Source of the DNA: Madurella fahalii
Taxonomy: Eukaryota; Ascomycota; Sordariomycetes; Sordariales
NCBI GenBank assembly: GCA_029876055.1
Contig: CM056876.1
Location: forward strand, 124,001-188,000
Length of the DNA stretch: 64,000 nt
Direction: 5' to 3'
Shown here piece after piece: positions 35,015-46,350 of the stretch. Below the pieces are notes generated by a model. That model saw only the letters and a program-made list of their open reading frames with translations, was not told the origin of the DNA and searched no databases. Position 1 is the first letter of the stretch. Each line of letters begins with the position of its first letter. The position numbers and the translations under genes were made by a program.

Positions 35015-36885
35015 TTACAGGATCTCGCTAATCTTCTTTTCCACGTGTGGCTCTGATCCATCATCACTATTACAATAGCTCTTTTTAACACTGTCGTGGT
35101 GGGCGCTGGACACTCCAGGGACTGGCCGCTGGTCCTCAATCTCGATGTGAACATCGTCAAGGGTGTCCTCGGAAATCATCTTGGGATTGAACGCCAACGC
35201 GCCCTTAGGGACAAAGGTCGCCGTGAGGACAAGAACACAGACGAGGGTGAACTGTACCCCGGCCGTGTACACTAGCCCGCCGTTAATTGATCCTCCGCTG
35301 ATGCCGCCGCTGCTGTTGTACACGCCGTCAAGATAACGCCCCAAGAGCGTCCCTGAAATAGCGTAGGTGACGATGTAGAACGAGTAGAGGAATGCCATGA
35401 CCGCTCCAAGCGCCGACACATTTTTGTTCTCGGACTCGAGGCGGGCGAGCGAAGCCTGGATGTACGCAGCAAGCGACACATCACCAGCGGCCCAGCCAAA
35501 TGACACGGGAGTGAGCGTGGCGGCAACGATCCAGGCTTGGCCGACCTGGTTGGAAGGTGGCCGCCAAAACGGTATGTACCAGACAACCAGGAGCATCAGC
35601 GCATCCAGACGCAACCATGGCATGGGTGTTTGGATTGTGTTGGTGAGGAGCAGCACACACAAGGCACCGAGCAATTCGCCTAGGTTGGAGCCGCCGACCA
35701 TGATTTGTGACCACGCCGAGTCCCCGAGATACCGTCTGGCCACTTGGGGCGCGATCCCGTTTTCGAGGTATCTGTGGGCGTAGAGGGCGACCGAGTAGCC
35801 CGGGATAAGCCAGACGAATTTGCGAGACGTGAAGAGGATCCTGGCTCCAACCCAGACCGACTCCCCGAAGAGATAAAGACCGCCGAATGCGGCCTTCCAG
35901 TACGCTGGTCTGCCATGGAGGCTCGTGTGTGTCTCGCGCTTGAAATTGAGCTCGCCAACAAAAAACCAGGCGACAGCGCTGGTCAGGAAGCAGAGAGGCG
36001 TGATGATGAATGCCATGTTATTCCCGAGCTGCGGAATGATAACCAGGCCAGTGACAAAAGCCCCGGTCGTGCCCGAAATCTCATAGAAGATGTGAACCTG
36101 TTACTGCCGTCAGCCTGTGGCTTGCTACCGAGTTGCGATAGCTTCTTACGATCGAGTCCATTTTCCTGAGTTTCTGCACATTTCCTCCAACTATATCGCG
36201 GGGAATGACGCGCCGGATGAGTTCCACCATGCCGTATGCGATGCCGCTGACGCAGTATACCGGGATCATTGCGTCGGTGTTGTACCTAAGGGGCCATCAG
36301 TAATGGATCATTGCCAATAGAGCGGTAATGGCTAAGGAGCTACTGACGTTCCATAGTAGGACCACTCGTTTGGGGGGTGATTCTCGCGGTCTTTAGGCCT
36401 TCCAGTCAGCTATCAGTTCCACCACCCCGGGAACACTGGGCACATACAGGCAGCGGGCATGAAGGTTCCGCCCGTAGCAGCGTCGATGATGAGCAAAAGA
36501 GCCGAGCAAAGTCCGAACACGAGAATGGCGCAGGACAACACGTTCTTGGTGGGATATCGCTTGACCTTTCCACCTTGTCAGGGGGTCTACATTGATGCCG
36601 GACGGAAGCATGCCATACCAACGGTCCAATAAGTATAGAGCCAATGCATTGAAATGCCTGGTTTAGTCCGGTAAGCAGACCAACCCGCTCAAAGGTGCGG
36701 CTCGGCGTCCCGTTACGCATGGCTTCGTAGTCGTACCGATTGGTCGCCAGGGCCACGATGGAGCCGTTGAAGGCCTCCAGGCCGAACTTGTAGATCATGA
36801 TGCCGAGGATGTAGATGGCGATGTTTCGGCGTTCCTGGGGCGTAAACGCCCGCAGGCCTCGTGCCAGATCGCCGAGGTGTCCCAT
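35015..36885 (-). CDS. MFS-like transporter of a fungal family, five exons, one frame break
   Basis: Exons 36885-36619, 36565-36448, 36398-36348, 36285-36150 and 36097-35015. The protein starts MGHLGDLARGLRAFTPQERR and has about 12 hydrophobic spans. Recognisable conserved text includes GLLTGLNQAFQCIGSILIGP, IAYGMVELIRRVIPRDIVGG, LRKMDSIVHIFYEISGTTGA, a D-x-L-x-L-L-V-V-W span and VMAFLYSFYIVTYAISGTLL. I take it as an MFS-type membrane transporter family of ascomycetes with unknown cargo. The exon lengths sum to one base short of a multiple of three. The mismatch falls between exon 2 (GGTFMPAA) and exon 4 (YNTDAMIPVYC), and exon 3 contains a six-C run (36,372-36,377). A missing base there would restore the frame; a misplaced splice site is the alternative. 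Confidence 0.75.
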
Positions 36886-38243
36886 CTGGATGGCAAGTAC
36901 AGTTGGGAGTCGGTCACGGACCGGGCTCGGAAAGACTGCGAGAGGGAGCTCACAATCGCGGGTGGAGAGATGCGTCTCAATATATTCGAGCTCTGCCGCT
37001 GCGTGGGGTTTCCCCCCCTGGTGGCGACCCGACGGTAAGGGTCATGTCTAACCCATACCGGGTCACCGAGTCCCGATCTGGAGCCCCACAGGGTTTCGAC
37101 AACAGGTTCCGTGGGGGCGATGGCTCGATGTGCAGCCACTCCCGCACATCGTGGTGTAGAGCGTGTACTATGTAGACCATGATAATTCCAGCCACGTCTC
37201 CAAAAACGCAACATATGGAAACGAGGCGTTGTATGCAAAGTAGTGGGTAAGATGGTCACCAGCGCTGAAGTACTGTGCACCGAATATCCAAATATGCTGA
37301 TCCTGCAATGGTCATCGATCACCATCACGGCATCCGGCCAAGGTACATTTTCCCGCAGTCTCCATGACTCGCTCTTAGGTGCTGGACAGGGCAAAGTACC
37401 TCCTTGTCTCGCCCAGCCGCCACATCGTTCCAGGGGCACTGTCCCATGCAGCAGGGCAATCATCTGTGCCGCCAGGTCGGCAGTAGGGACTAACGAACCA
37501 GGGCGCAGAACCAGCGGATCGAGCACGTGGTCTTGGCATCTCACGGGCCAAGAGCCAAACGCATGAGTAGCATTGAAAACCCAGAAACGCGAGGAATGCA
37601 AAGTGCCTTAGGATGCGAGCATGTCGAGAGAAGCCAGCTGGGATGGAAGTATGCGGTCGCCACGGCCGACCCCATGGACGGAGAAAAACGTTGGTGGAAT
37701 TCCTTTTAGCTCCATGGCGCCCCATCCGCGATGTTGGCTTGTGCAGTCGGACAGGCCCGGGGATTCGCCAGTGTGGAGTTTGTCGAAGCACAGGCCATGA
37801 GATCGTGGTCCAGCGTGTTGTCCTGATTCGACGCTTATTATCGCGACTCGCGAGGTCCTGTCATCCAACTGTCGTCTCAGTCATGCTGCGTCACCTAAAC
37901 TATCGACCGACACGACCCCCACCCGCTGCACCTTTGCGGTCAGCTCATTGATCACACCCTTGGCGTACGGGACATGTAGGTACTAGTACGCTGCCGGCTG
38001 CCGGATGCGTGCTATGCGCGCCTGCTTTGCCGGGTCGTCGGGTTCGCGGCATGCGGCATGCGGCAGCAGCTCGGATCCAAATAATGCTATCTGACTCGAT
38101 ACGACTCTGCCGCATCTGCTGCCCCGGAGCTCTGGGATGCCACCCACGCTTTTGTTCCTCCCGCAAATCCCAAGGTACGGCGGCTGCATCTGGTCTGTTG
38201 CGCCTGTGCTTAGCAAACATCCCAGAGCTCAGAGTCCCGAGCC
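36886..38243. promoter_or_regulatory. Divergent intergenic region, MFS-like / SH3 protein
   Basis: 1.36 kb between divergent start codons. A long unsupported open frame on the minus strand (about 36,795-37,601) has no recognisable motif and overlaps the transporter start. A short GCGGCAT duplication lies at about 38,047-38,061. Confidence 0.35.
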
Positions 38244-40815
38244 ATGGCCGTCGACGCCGAGGAGCTCCTTCTCCGCCCGCTGCGCGATGTAGTCTCCCTG
38301 GGGACCGCCGCTGTCGTCAATGCCTCCACTCACCATGCCGATCCCATGCTCAGGGCTGCACAGGCCCTGGTCCGTGAGGGCGACCGGGCACTGAAAAAGG
38401 TGCAGGCGGCCTGGGACGACCAGGTAGAGAGGCACGGCGACGCTTTTAAAGACGTAATAGTACAACAGGGTACGTTAGAACCGGCCTCGCCTACGCACTT
38501 TCTTCTATTTCGTATGAGGCCTAACATCTCCCTCTAGCTTCCATCGAGAAAAGGCGTTTGCGCCTGGAGGACCTTCTCTGGGACTTTGACGACGTGCTCC
38601 AGCCGGACGAATTCGACCATGAACGGTACGCTGCTCTGCAGGCGGCCACAAAGGCACTTGCCCTCGATATTGTCGAAACCGCAAAGCGTCTTAAGCTGGA
38701 CATCCCCCCACCGGTGATGCCCTACGGCGGATTTCCCCCGCTGCCTCCTCTCCCGACTGACAGGGCCGAGACACGCGCCGGAGTCGGCTCACGCCCGCAG
38801 TCGGCCCGATCCATCCGACCGAGGGCGTTATCCAAACCGAAGCCTGTCCGAAGGGATACCAGTTTTTCGGAACACACGCCATCGGGTGGCGGCGAGGGGT
38901 GGAACGGGATTGCACCGCGGAAGCTCTGTCATGATTTGGTCCGGGATGCTGGTGCTAGGGATGTTGGAAATGGACCGTGCGACGCAACTCCCATTCCGGA
39001 TTTCATTGATACCGCCGCCGAGCCAGTGACTCCAAGGAAAGAGATAGCTGGGACGGTCATGACAAAGGCTGATGGGGCGCTCCCCGGCGCTTTTCATCCT
39101 CCCCAAGAACTAATACGCGGCAGCGCCCTCTCTCGAGAAACGCTCACACCTCCCTCTTCTCCGGGAGTAACTCCGCTGCCGACACGGTCCCGCGATCTGA
39201 TCCTAGACACTTCAGTCCGTCTTGTCCAACCTTTTGACGCGGCTCCAACTCCAGGCACGCCCAACACAAGAGCGTCGGTCATATCAAAGACCAGCAGTAT
39301 AACTTCATCATCAGCGCTCTTGGGAAGCCTGGACTCGCTCGTCATCTCTGAAGAGCCACACGGGGCTAATCCCCACATCCACCTCAGCCAGTTGTCCAGG
39401 GTGAATACGTTTGACACCACGCAAAGCCAGCCTGTCAGCGAGGCGCCAAGTTTGGTTGTGTTAGACGACCTCCTCAAGGATCCTGGGTCGACCAGCGACC
39501 TCCGCAAATCGAGGCCAGCCAACTCGCGACTCGCAGATTTCGCCATTCCTGCAGACAGCACGTACCACAGGCTCAAGGGGCTTTGCAAAGGCGCCGTGAA
39601 ATTCCGTAATGACGGCCACTGGGGTAGTATCAAGTTAACAACCGAGTACGATTATGGCGGCGGCAGCGGGATCAGCGGTGGCGGGGACATGTTGAGGGCA
39701 TCGGACGGCATCGTAATCCCCCTTCAATATGAGCTTGTGGCAAAGGTTGGTGCATGCGGCGACTGTGGGTACGCTCACGACCTGGATGAGGTGAAACTCG
39801 ACAAGAGCGACAAGCGTAAGAGGTCCTCTCTCACTGCGCAGCTACTTCATGATTCGCTGATCAGCTCTCAGCCGAAGGCGTCCGCACCTCGGATTCGGGA
39901 GCCCGCTACCGTCTACGACTTCTATTCAAGTCGCATCTTCGAGAAGGAATTAGTGCGGAAGCGTGCTACGCGTGCCTGTGGTGTGTGCAAGCCGGCACTA
40001 CGACACGGGAAGGCGATGCCACTGTCTTCCGGTCTGCCGACGACCTCCTGCGCCACTTGGTCCGGCACCCGCAACCGCTCCCGTCAGTTCACGGCGTGTC
40101 GGTGCGTTATGGTCAACTTCCAGAATCGGATCCCACCGACTTTGATCTTCACCTGCCCGATGCTCCAACTCCGGTGCCTATGCCTGATAACGTGGCTCGG
40201 CTGGCGACGGCAACCGCGACAAGAGATCACTACCGGCAACCTGGGCGCGGCAAGCTAGACAAGCCGCCACACTACGATGGGGAGATGCTCGAGTTCATGC
40301 AAGGTGCGCGGGTTGTCGGCGTCATGTTTCCTGAAAAATGGGGCGGAAAGTGGTGTCTGGGCAGACATGACGGCATGTTTGGAGCCTTCCCGACGAAAAC
40401 GATCGAGATCCGGCCGCCGCAAGAGAGCGAGATACCGAAGGGTGGCGAGAGCGGCATGAGTGTGACGACGAGGTGGAAGTGGCAGCCGCCAAGCACCGGT
40501 GAGACGCCATGGCTCCCGTTTGCCAAGGGCGAGGTCATCTCAAATGTTCAGTGTGAGTATGCTGGTATGGGTATAGGCAGCGGCCAAGCTTGCTAACAAT
40601 GCACAGCTCTCTACGCGGACCACTGGTGTTGGTCCGGGACGAACAGCAAAGGGAAGACGGGCGTCTTTCCCCAGTCGCACATTGACCTGCAAACGCTGCG
40701 AGGGCAGGACTCGGGGGCGAACAAGAAGCGGGGTCGAAGAGGCCTCTTTGGCTACCGATCTAATAGCACTTCCGAGCCAACATCCAAGGGAAACAGGAAC
40801 TCCATTCTCCTATAG
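38244..40815 (+). CDS. SH3-domain protein with a C-x2-C zinc-like motif
   Basis: Four exons, 38244-38469, 38538-39815, 39872-40552 and 40607-40815, give 797 residues. The N-terminal part (ALKKVQAAWDDQVERHGDAF, RRLRLEDLLWDFDDVL) is helical. A Ser/Pro-rich disordered middle of about 350 residues follows. Then comes YRLRLLFKSHLREG and a Cys cluster (CYACLWCVQAG) that probably binds zinc. The C-terminus holds an SH3 domain split by the last intron (FMQGARVVGVM, later LPFAKGEVISNVQ and YADHWCWSGTNSKGKTGVFP). The tail is basic. The apparent frame change near 39,850 is fully explained by a 56-nt intron (GTAAGA at 39,816, CTCTCAG ending 39,871). It is probably a cytoplasmic adaptor binding proline-rich partners. 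Its stop lies 41 bases from the stop of the next gene. Confidence 0.85.
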
Positions 40816-40856
40816 ATATCCCGGGCAAATGTTACAAGTGGCAAATTCAGTCCACT

Positions 40857-42137
40857 TCATGCCTCCCAACCCGCCAGCAAGCCTTCTAGCTGCTCGTGCC
40901 TCCGGACCGCCTCGTCAAATGTCACGTAATCCGGCTTAGTCCCTTTCTCCTTGGCCTCAGCAAACGCCTCGTACAGGGTGCTGATGTTCCTTGCCGGAAT
41001 GGGCAACTCCTGCTGCCAGTCTTCCCAATCCCACTCGACCTTATCTACCTTGTCGGTTTCAAAGTCGTGGACTTCGATTGTGATAGGCGAGGTGTCGCCA
41101 ACAGAGATGAACATGTTTTTAAGCGAGATCACTCTGATCTCCCCCTTCTCTCCGTTGATTGTCCATTCCAGGGCCGGCTCGCCGGGGAAGGGCTGACCCC
41201 GGCGGAAGCGGTAGTGCAGAGGCGCGTTTTGTTGAGTGATACTAGACTGATCCCACCGCCCGGAAACGAGAACCAAGTCCGGCACGTTGGACCGGACCGT
41301 CCTAACGATGGAGGAGTTCGTGGCCGCGTCCATAACCCCAACGTTAGGTCGCTGCAGGTGGAAGTCACCCTTAACCGAAGCCAACTCCCCCAAAACAGAC
41401 TGCAGGAGGTGGAATACTAGTTCCAAGCAAGTCAGCAACTTTCTCGCATGGGTCTCATAAACATAATATAAAAAAAAAAAAATGAAATGAAGAGAGAGAG
41501 AGAGAGAATGAAAAATAAGCAGAAACTTAAACTTACCATGCCCAAACCCAATCATGTACACATTTCCCCCGATCTTCCTGTCCAAGAAGTAATCTAGCTT
41601 CTCAGGAATATTCGCCCGATCGTTTACCCCGCCAAACGCCCTCACTTCGGAGCTCAATACCTTCCCGATCCTCCCCTGGTCCAGCAACTCCCTCACCTTC
41701 CTCGCCAGCGGCGCCACCCCGCCCTGCAGGCCGACCACCCCGCGCCCGCCCGCCTTCCTCACCTCCTCGGCCAGCACCCTCGCGTGCTGCGCGTCCTGCG
41801 CGAGGGGCCACTCGACGTAGACGTCCTTGCCGGCCTTCACCGAGGGGAGGACGGTGTCGAAGTGGGTGTCGACGCGCGTGTTGCACACGACGAGGTCGAC
41901 GTCCGGGTCCGCGGCGAGGGCGGCCGGGTCGCCGTACGCGCGGATCTCCGAGGCCGGGAGGTCGTAGGCCGCGATGGCCCGCTCGGCGGCCGGGATGGAC
42001 GAGTTGAGGAGGGCGGTGAGGGTGAACTTGGAGCGGCCGCGCGCCGAGAGGAGGTAGGGGAGATGCGCGTTGGAGGCCCAGGCCGTCTTGGCCGACGAGG
42101 AGAGGCCGATCAGGGCGACGCGGGTTCTTGGAGCCAT
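40857..42137 (-). CDS. Gal80-like NAD(P)-binding protein (Gfo/Idh/MocA fold)
   Basis: Two exons, 42137-41537 and 41416-40857, give 386 residues. The N-terminal Rossmann fold reads VALIGLSSSAKTAWASNAHL. DVDLVVCNTRVDTHFDTVLP and GKDVYVEWPLAQDAQHARVL follow. In catalytic Gfo/Idh/MocA oxidoreductases this last motif is E-K-P with an active-site Lys; here it is E-W-P, the form seen in yeast Gal80, which binds NAD(P) but acts as a transcriptional repressor. GVVGLQGGVAPLARKVRELL and VPDLVLVSGRW match the Gal80-type C-terminal part. A regulatory or non-redox role is therefore likely but not shown. The intron (41,417-41,536) is 120 nt, contains no in-frame stop and holds a (GA)n and a poly-A tract on the + strand. 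Confidence 0.88.
   Translation of the reverse strand: MAPRTRVALIGLSSSAKTAWASNAHLPYLLSARGRSKFTLTALLNSSIPAAERAIAAYDLPASEIRAYGDPAALAADPDVDLVVCNTRVDTHFDTVLPSVKAGKDVYVEWPLAQDAQHARVLAEEVRKAGGRGVVGLQGGVAPLARKVRELLDQGRIGKVLSSEVRAFGGVNDRANIPEKLDYFLDRKIGGNVYMIGFGHGKFKFLLIFHSLSLSLHFIFFFLYYVYETHARKLLTCLELVFHLLQSVLGELASVKGDFHLQRPNVGVMDAATNSSIVRTVRSNVPDLVLVSGRWDQSSITQQNAPLHYRFRRGQPFPGEPALEWTINGEKGEIRVISLKNMFISVGDTSPITIEVHDFETDKVDKVEWDWEDWQQELPIPARNISTLYEAFAEAKEKGTKPDYVTFDEAVRRHEQLEGLLAGWEA
41470..41506. repeat. A13 run and (AG)8 microsatellite inside an intron
   Basis: On the + strand, 13 A at 41,470-41,482 and AG repeated eight times at 41,491-41,506, within the intron of the Gal80-like gene. On the sense strand they form a CT repeat followed by a T run. 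Confidence 0.9.
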
Positions 42138-42489
42138 GGTGGGTTTTGAGATGACGTTATTAGCGGAGGATTAAATCAAGGTGTATAGAACGTAGCGGTA
42201 ATGCGGTTTGGATTGAAGGATCTAGTAGTGGATGATCCAGAGATAGGCTACGGTCGACAGCAGGATATTTATCGTCAGAATATAGGATGCGCATTATTAA
42301 TATGTCTGGTGTGGTCGTGTATCGTCGCGTATGTAGGTAGGTTTACAAATCAGGTCGGAAGGGTCGCGGATTTGTAATCTGGTCATAGAGCGGGATGGTC
42401 GCACGATGCGATCCTGCAGTTGACGGAACAGCCTCGCGTCCAAAGATGCAAGATGACGCCAACCGCCCCCAAACGCTTGTCCCCCGAGA
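42138..42489. other. Intergenic spacer
   Basis: 352 bases upstream of the Gal80-like start codon and downstream of the membrane-protein stop. It probably contains the Gal80-like promoter. No other feature. Confidence 0.4.
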
Positions 42490-44420
42490 TTAGAGAAACG
42501 GCACGTAGTACTGCCACGGAACCATAGCGTAGACGCCGATGGGGACCCGCCGCATGGAAATAAAAGCCTCGACAACAAGAAACACCCGGCTCGCAAGCAG
42601 AAAGAGAACTAGAACAGCAACCAAAAATGATGTCGAGACAAGAACCGGGATTCGCACAACTGGATTGGGCATGATGTTGCGGCCTCGAGTCCAGATGGCT
42701 GACGATATTGCATGGTGGATAAGGGGGGTGAATGACAACACTCCCAGGACGCCAAAACAAGATATGATCCAACAGAGCCACTCGGCGTAACTGGGAAACT
42801 GCCACTTCCACACCGTAAGGTGTAGACTTCCATAGGCGATGGCGATTACGGCTTCCGAGCGTGCCATGATGCCATCCCATTCAAAGTTGTGCGCCCGCAA
42901 GGTGAAGGAGTCGGCGCCGCGGAATGATGTAGAAATAGAATCGTCGTGGCAAGGCGGAATTGGGCCGTCGAGGAGCCCGGGATCCACCTTCCTGATGGCC
43001 ATTGCCGCCAACTCCCATCTCTTTTCGTCCTTGGTCGAGACCTCCATCTCCAAGGGGAAGAACAATGGAACGGGACTCGTGAGGTCGCTTCCGATTGGCG
43101 TTTGTCCTGGGGTGCGGCCTGGTCCGATGCCTCTTGACAAGCACTCCCCTGTCGTTAAGCGTCTAACGACCTGGACACCGGCTGGAAGAGAATGACGGTA
43201 CGGCGTTTGGCGGCTAGCGTCCGCAGCATATGCTTGTTTCGAAACTCAGGAGTCGGACGCTAACCGGACATCATCGCTGTGTGAGACAGCGGCACCAGCC
43301 GCGGTCGAAGGGGCCCCCGCGGGGCCCGAGTCTTTCACCTTGGAACCGTAGAATTGAAGCCATTTGCTTTCTGCCCCAAGATACTTATCTTCAGCACAGT
43401 CGCTGTTGATCAACATCAATGCGAGTGGTTCCCGGAGGTCGGGCGAAGTTACCATCGTGGGATCTCGAACGTTTAGTGGTTTCTGCATTGTGCGCGTCAG
43501 CAAGGTAGAAGCTAATGAAGTGCCTCGCGGAGAAGACTAGCCGTACAGGGATCCAGAAAAGATAATTATCAGCGCAAAGCAAGCCTGAATCAGAGTGTGT
43601 AGTTCAAGCAGGGTCAGCGGCAGGTCCTTGATTGCCCGGGTAATGCACTGAACCAAGATCCAAAGTGCCTGGATGCAGACGAGGATTTTTCCAAAGACGT
43701 CCGATTTGCTCTTGTCGTTGATGGTTTTGTCGGGGAGGCGGATATACTGCCCCTGGTAAGCAAGGGCGAGCAGCCCGGCTGGCGTGAGGGTCAGCCGTGA
43801 CACAGTGTTGTGCATGTCTCGGACGTCGACAACAAACCCTCCCATGGCGGCGTAAATTGCGTATACCATAGTAAAGTAGGAGGCAAATGCACCACCCGAC
43901 TTCAGCGCAACAGGTTAATCAGTTGAGCGAACAGAGTCTATTCCGTCATCTCTCAACTCACCTCTGTGGGTATTTCACGAGCTCTGGCCAGGGAATTATT
44001 CAATTCGCCTCGCAAGCGGTATGCCACAATGAACTGACGACAGGCTGTGCAAAGGAGAATATCTGGGCTGAATATTGCCGTCATGATCCATCTAATTCGG
44101 ATCCAGTCAAGGGCATACCAAGGGTTCGGGTCGTAGATGTTCAGATGCACCGTAGTGTAGACGCACAGAATGATGGTAAGCACGCAAAATCTTATAATGC
44201 CATACGAACTTCGAAACAACAGCGCCGGAACCCAACGTGGTGCAGGCTCGTTTTTCAGAATCGTTCTATTCCCATTGGCCGTGATGATCTCGTTCGGTAC
44301 ATCAACCGGCGAGGCTGAGCAGTCGCAGAAGAGGATGAGCCAACAGAGATGCAGGATGATCCACGTCATATTCCTCATGAGCCGCATTCGAGAGAGAGCA
44401 GTGTGTCTGAATAGAACCAT
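42490..44420 (-). CDS. Large polytopic membrane protein, fungal uncharacterised family, interrupted
   Basis: Exons 44420-43962, 43899-43547 and 43482-42490, about 601 residues if the frame is restored. An N-terminal hydrophobic span is followed by ILCVYTTVHLNIYDPNPW. The family block is LTLTPAGLLALAYQGQYIRL, DKSKSDVFGKILVCIQALWI, LPLTLLELHTLIQACFALII and KPLNVRDPTMVTSP. The C-terminal part has TTGECLSRGIGPGRTPGQTP, further membrane spans and SRVFLVVEAFISMRRVPIGV. I know this as a common ascomycete membrane-protein family without assigned function. Two lesions are visible. At the end of exon 2 a four-A run (43,557-43,560) needs one more base to give the expected IIIFFW before the GTACGG donor. 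A TGA at 43,246-43,248 interrupts the last exon in frame. The TGA could instead lie in a weak 63-nt intron (GTGCCG...AAG). Pseudogene or assembly error. Confidence 0.7.
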
Positions 44421-46350
44421 GGATTAAGGAAGTGTGGTTGTTATCGAGGGGTCGGCCGAGCTAGGCAGAGAGGTGCCACTGCTGATATTCAAGTGACGAA
44501 ATAATAGACTCCAGGCAAGTTAAGTGCACCGATCATTCCCGTGCAACTTCGTGTGGAGACCAGATGAGGGCGACAAGGAACAGCCTTGTCGGGGATGGTG
44601 TGTGCAGGTAAAATTGACGTTCTCGTATGCTTATGACGTCCCCATCTCTTGCGGATCTCTTCATCCGCACTACTACGTAGTTTGTAACGAACCGTCACAA
44701 TGTTATGCCAACGGCAATTGAAACATATGCGTGAAACTAGTCTACATTTATGACATGGAAAGTGGCAATTCACGGCGTTTGCTGCCTTTGCGAGTATTAC
44801 TGGGATAATTACCCTGTGGTCTCCTGCGCTGCTGCTGTGTATCCGGCAATGCGGTCTGGACACGGCCGTGGAGCAGTCAAGTCTTCTTTCCATTGACTCT
44901 TGAACCCCTGCAACATATATTATTGTTCTTCGTTTGATTTCAGCACAGCAGATTTAGGACTCGACTCGTGCAAAGCCTGAGAGACTACTACGTAAGGTAG
45001 GAGTCCAGGTTCGGAACTAATAAGATCAGTGACTCTTTTCTACTTCGGTTCTATGTCTTCCGTCCCCTCCCCTTCGGTTTCCCGGCCTCTCAACCTACCG
45101 CCCTCACTTGTTCCTGCGGTTCGCCGCCGCTTACGCTCATTACAAGATGCCCACATTTCTTTTCATGTCAATTTTTGCATTGCTTCATGCCCCATGGACA
45201 GCTGTCTGCAGCAGGTGATAATTCACGTAGGCATTCTAGATAGCAACCCATCGATGTAGTACTCGGCTTGTGTCTCCATCTCGGATCGCCCGTTGTCATA
45301 AGAATGTAAACTGCGGTTGCCCAAAACCTGGAACTCCGACTACGTGTTGACAGTTGCAATGCACTCCGTCGGTCGATATCGCGTTTTCCACGATCATCAT
45401 CATAGTCTCGCGCGCGGATATTGTTGTCTCCTTCACCACCGAGTCTTCAACGGTTGAGGAAACTGTGGCGTTCGCCATAGATATGCTAGTGATGGAAACT
45501 GTATATTGTAATTACCACCTACATTAAGACGATAATCAAGATCGCAACAGGCAGCTAGTATCCAACCATGGCGCACCGACTCCAACATTCACCATTACAC
45601 TCCGGGTGAGGAGTTGAATGCGAAGAAGCGGCATGACTGGTGTAGACATAGGACGTTGTCAACGTCGCCTGCCGGTTCCTTCGTAGTTGTGTCTGTAGTT
45701 GTGTCTACATCCTCTACAACACTCTCGCCATCTGCTCCATCCCCTACCGCATCTGACTGCCCAGCACGGAAGATAGCTCGTCGGCCTTCTCTTGCGTCTC
45801 CGCCCACTGTCGCCATACTCGAGACTGTAAGGTACTAGTAATTAACGCATGCATCTCAGCCACGCAAACTGCCTAATGTCAGGTCGTGACTGAAGGTTCT
45901 GGTTAAACTGACAGAAGCCGAATTTCTACTTAAAGTAGTAACTGAATCACGCCGGACGGGTGGCAGATACCACTGACTGGAGGTACATGTACCGCCCACG
46001 CATGTGGAAATGTTACCCGGCCGGCTGAATTGGGAGTCATCTCATCACCATGACGATTACTAAACTCGGACGGTTGGCCTGAGAGAGCCACATCTTACGA
46101 CATTGGCCACATCTTGGTCGAGAGTATTGTGCCTCCAACCTCGCTGGTTCTTGCCATCTAGCACTGCCTTAAGACACGTACCCCACTGAAACGACACAAC
46201 ATTATCGGAAAATGACTGGGATGGATTGAATTGCTACCTATAAAGAATTACGTACTAATGGTTAGGTACATGGGACCACCAAATTGAACATGTCAACAGC
46301 CCCTGACCCAACCCCAATTTTTCCTAGTTTTACGAAAGCAGAAATGAACC
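44421..46350. other. Intergenic region with two weak coding-like stretches
   Basis: About 1.9 kb. On the minus strand, 45,816-45,595 (acidic, Thr/Asp-rich) and 45,478-45,296 (start MANATVSSTVEDSVVKETTI, with HCNCQH) have plausible codon use. They could be exons of one small unrecognised gene, but no clean splice join was found. Nothing else is supported. Confidence 0.25.

Noticed and set aside
36795..37601. 268-codon open frame on the minus strand
   Set aside because: Overlaps the start of the MFS-like gene, with no motif, no signal and random-looking composition; taken as chance.
39781..40020. Apparent frameshift in the SH3-domain gene
   Set aside because: A 56-nt intron (GTAAGA donor at 39,816, CTCTCAG acceptor ending 39,871) restores the frame and the conserved YRLRLLFKSHL text.
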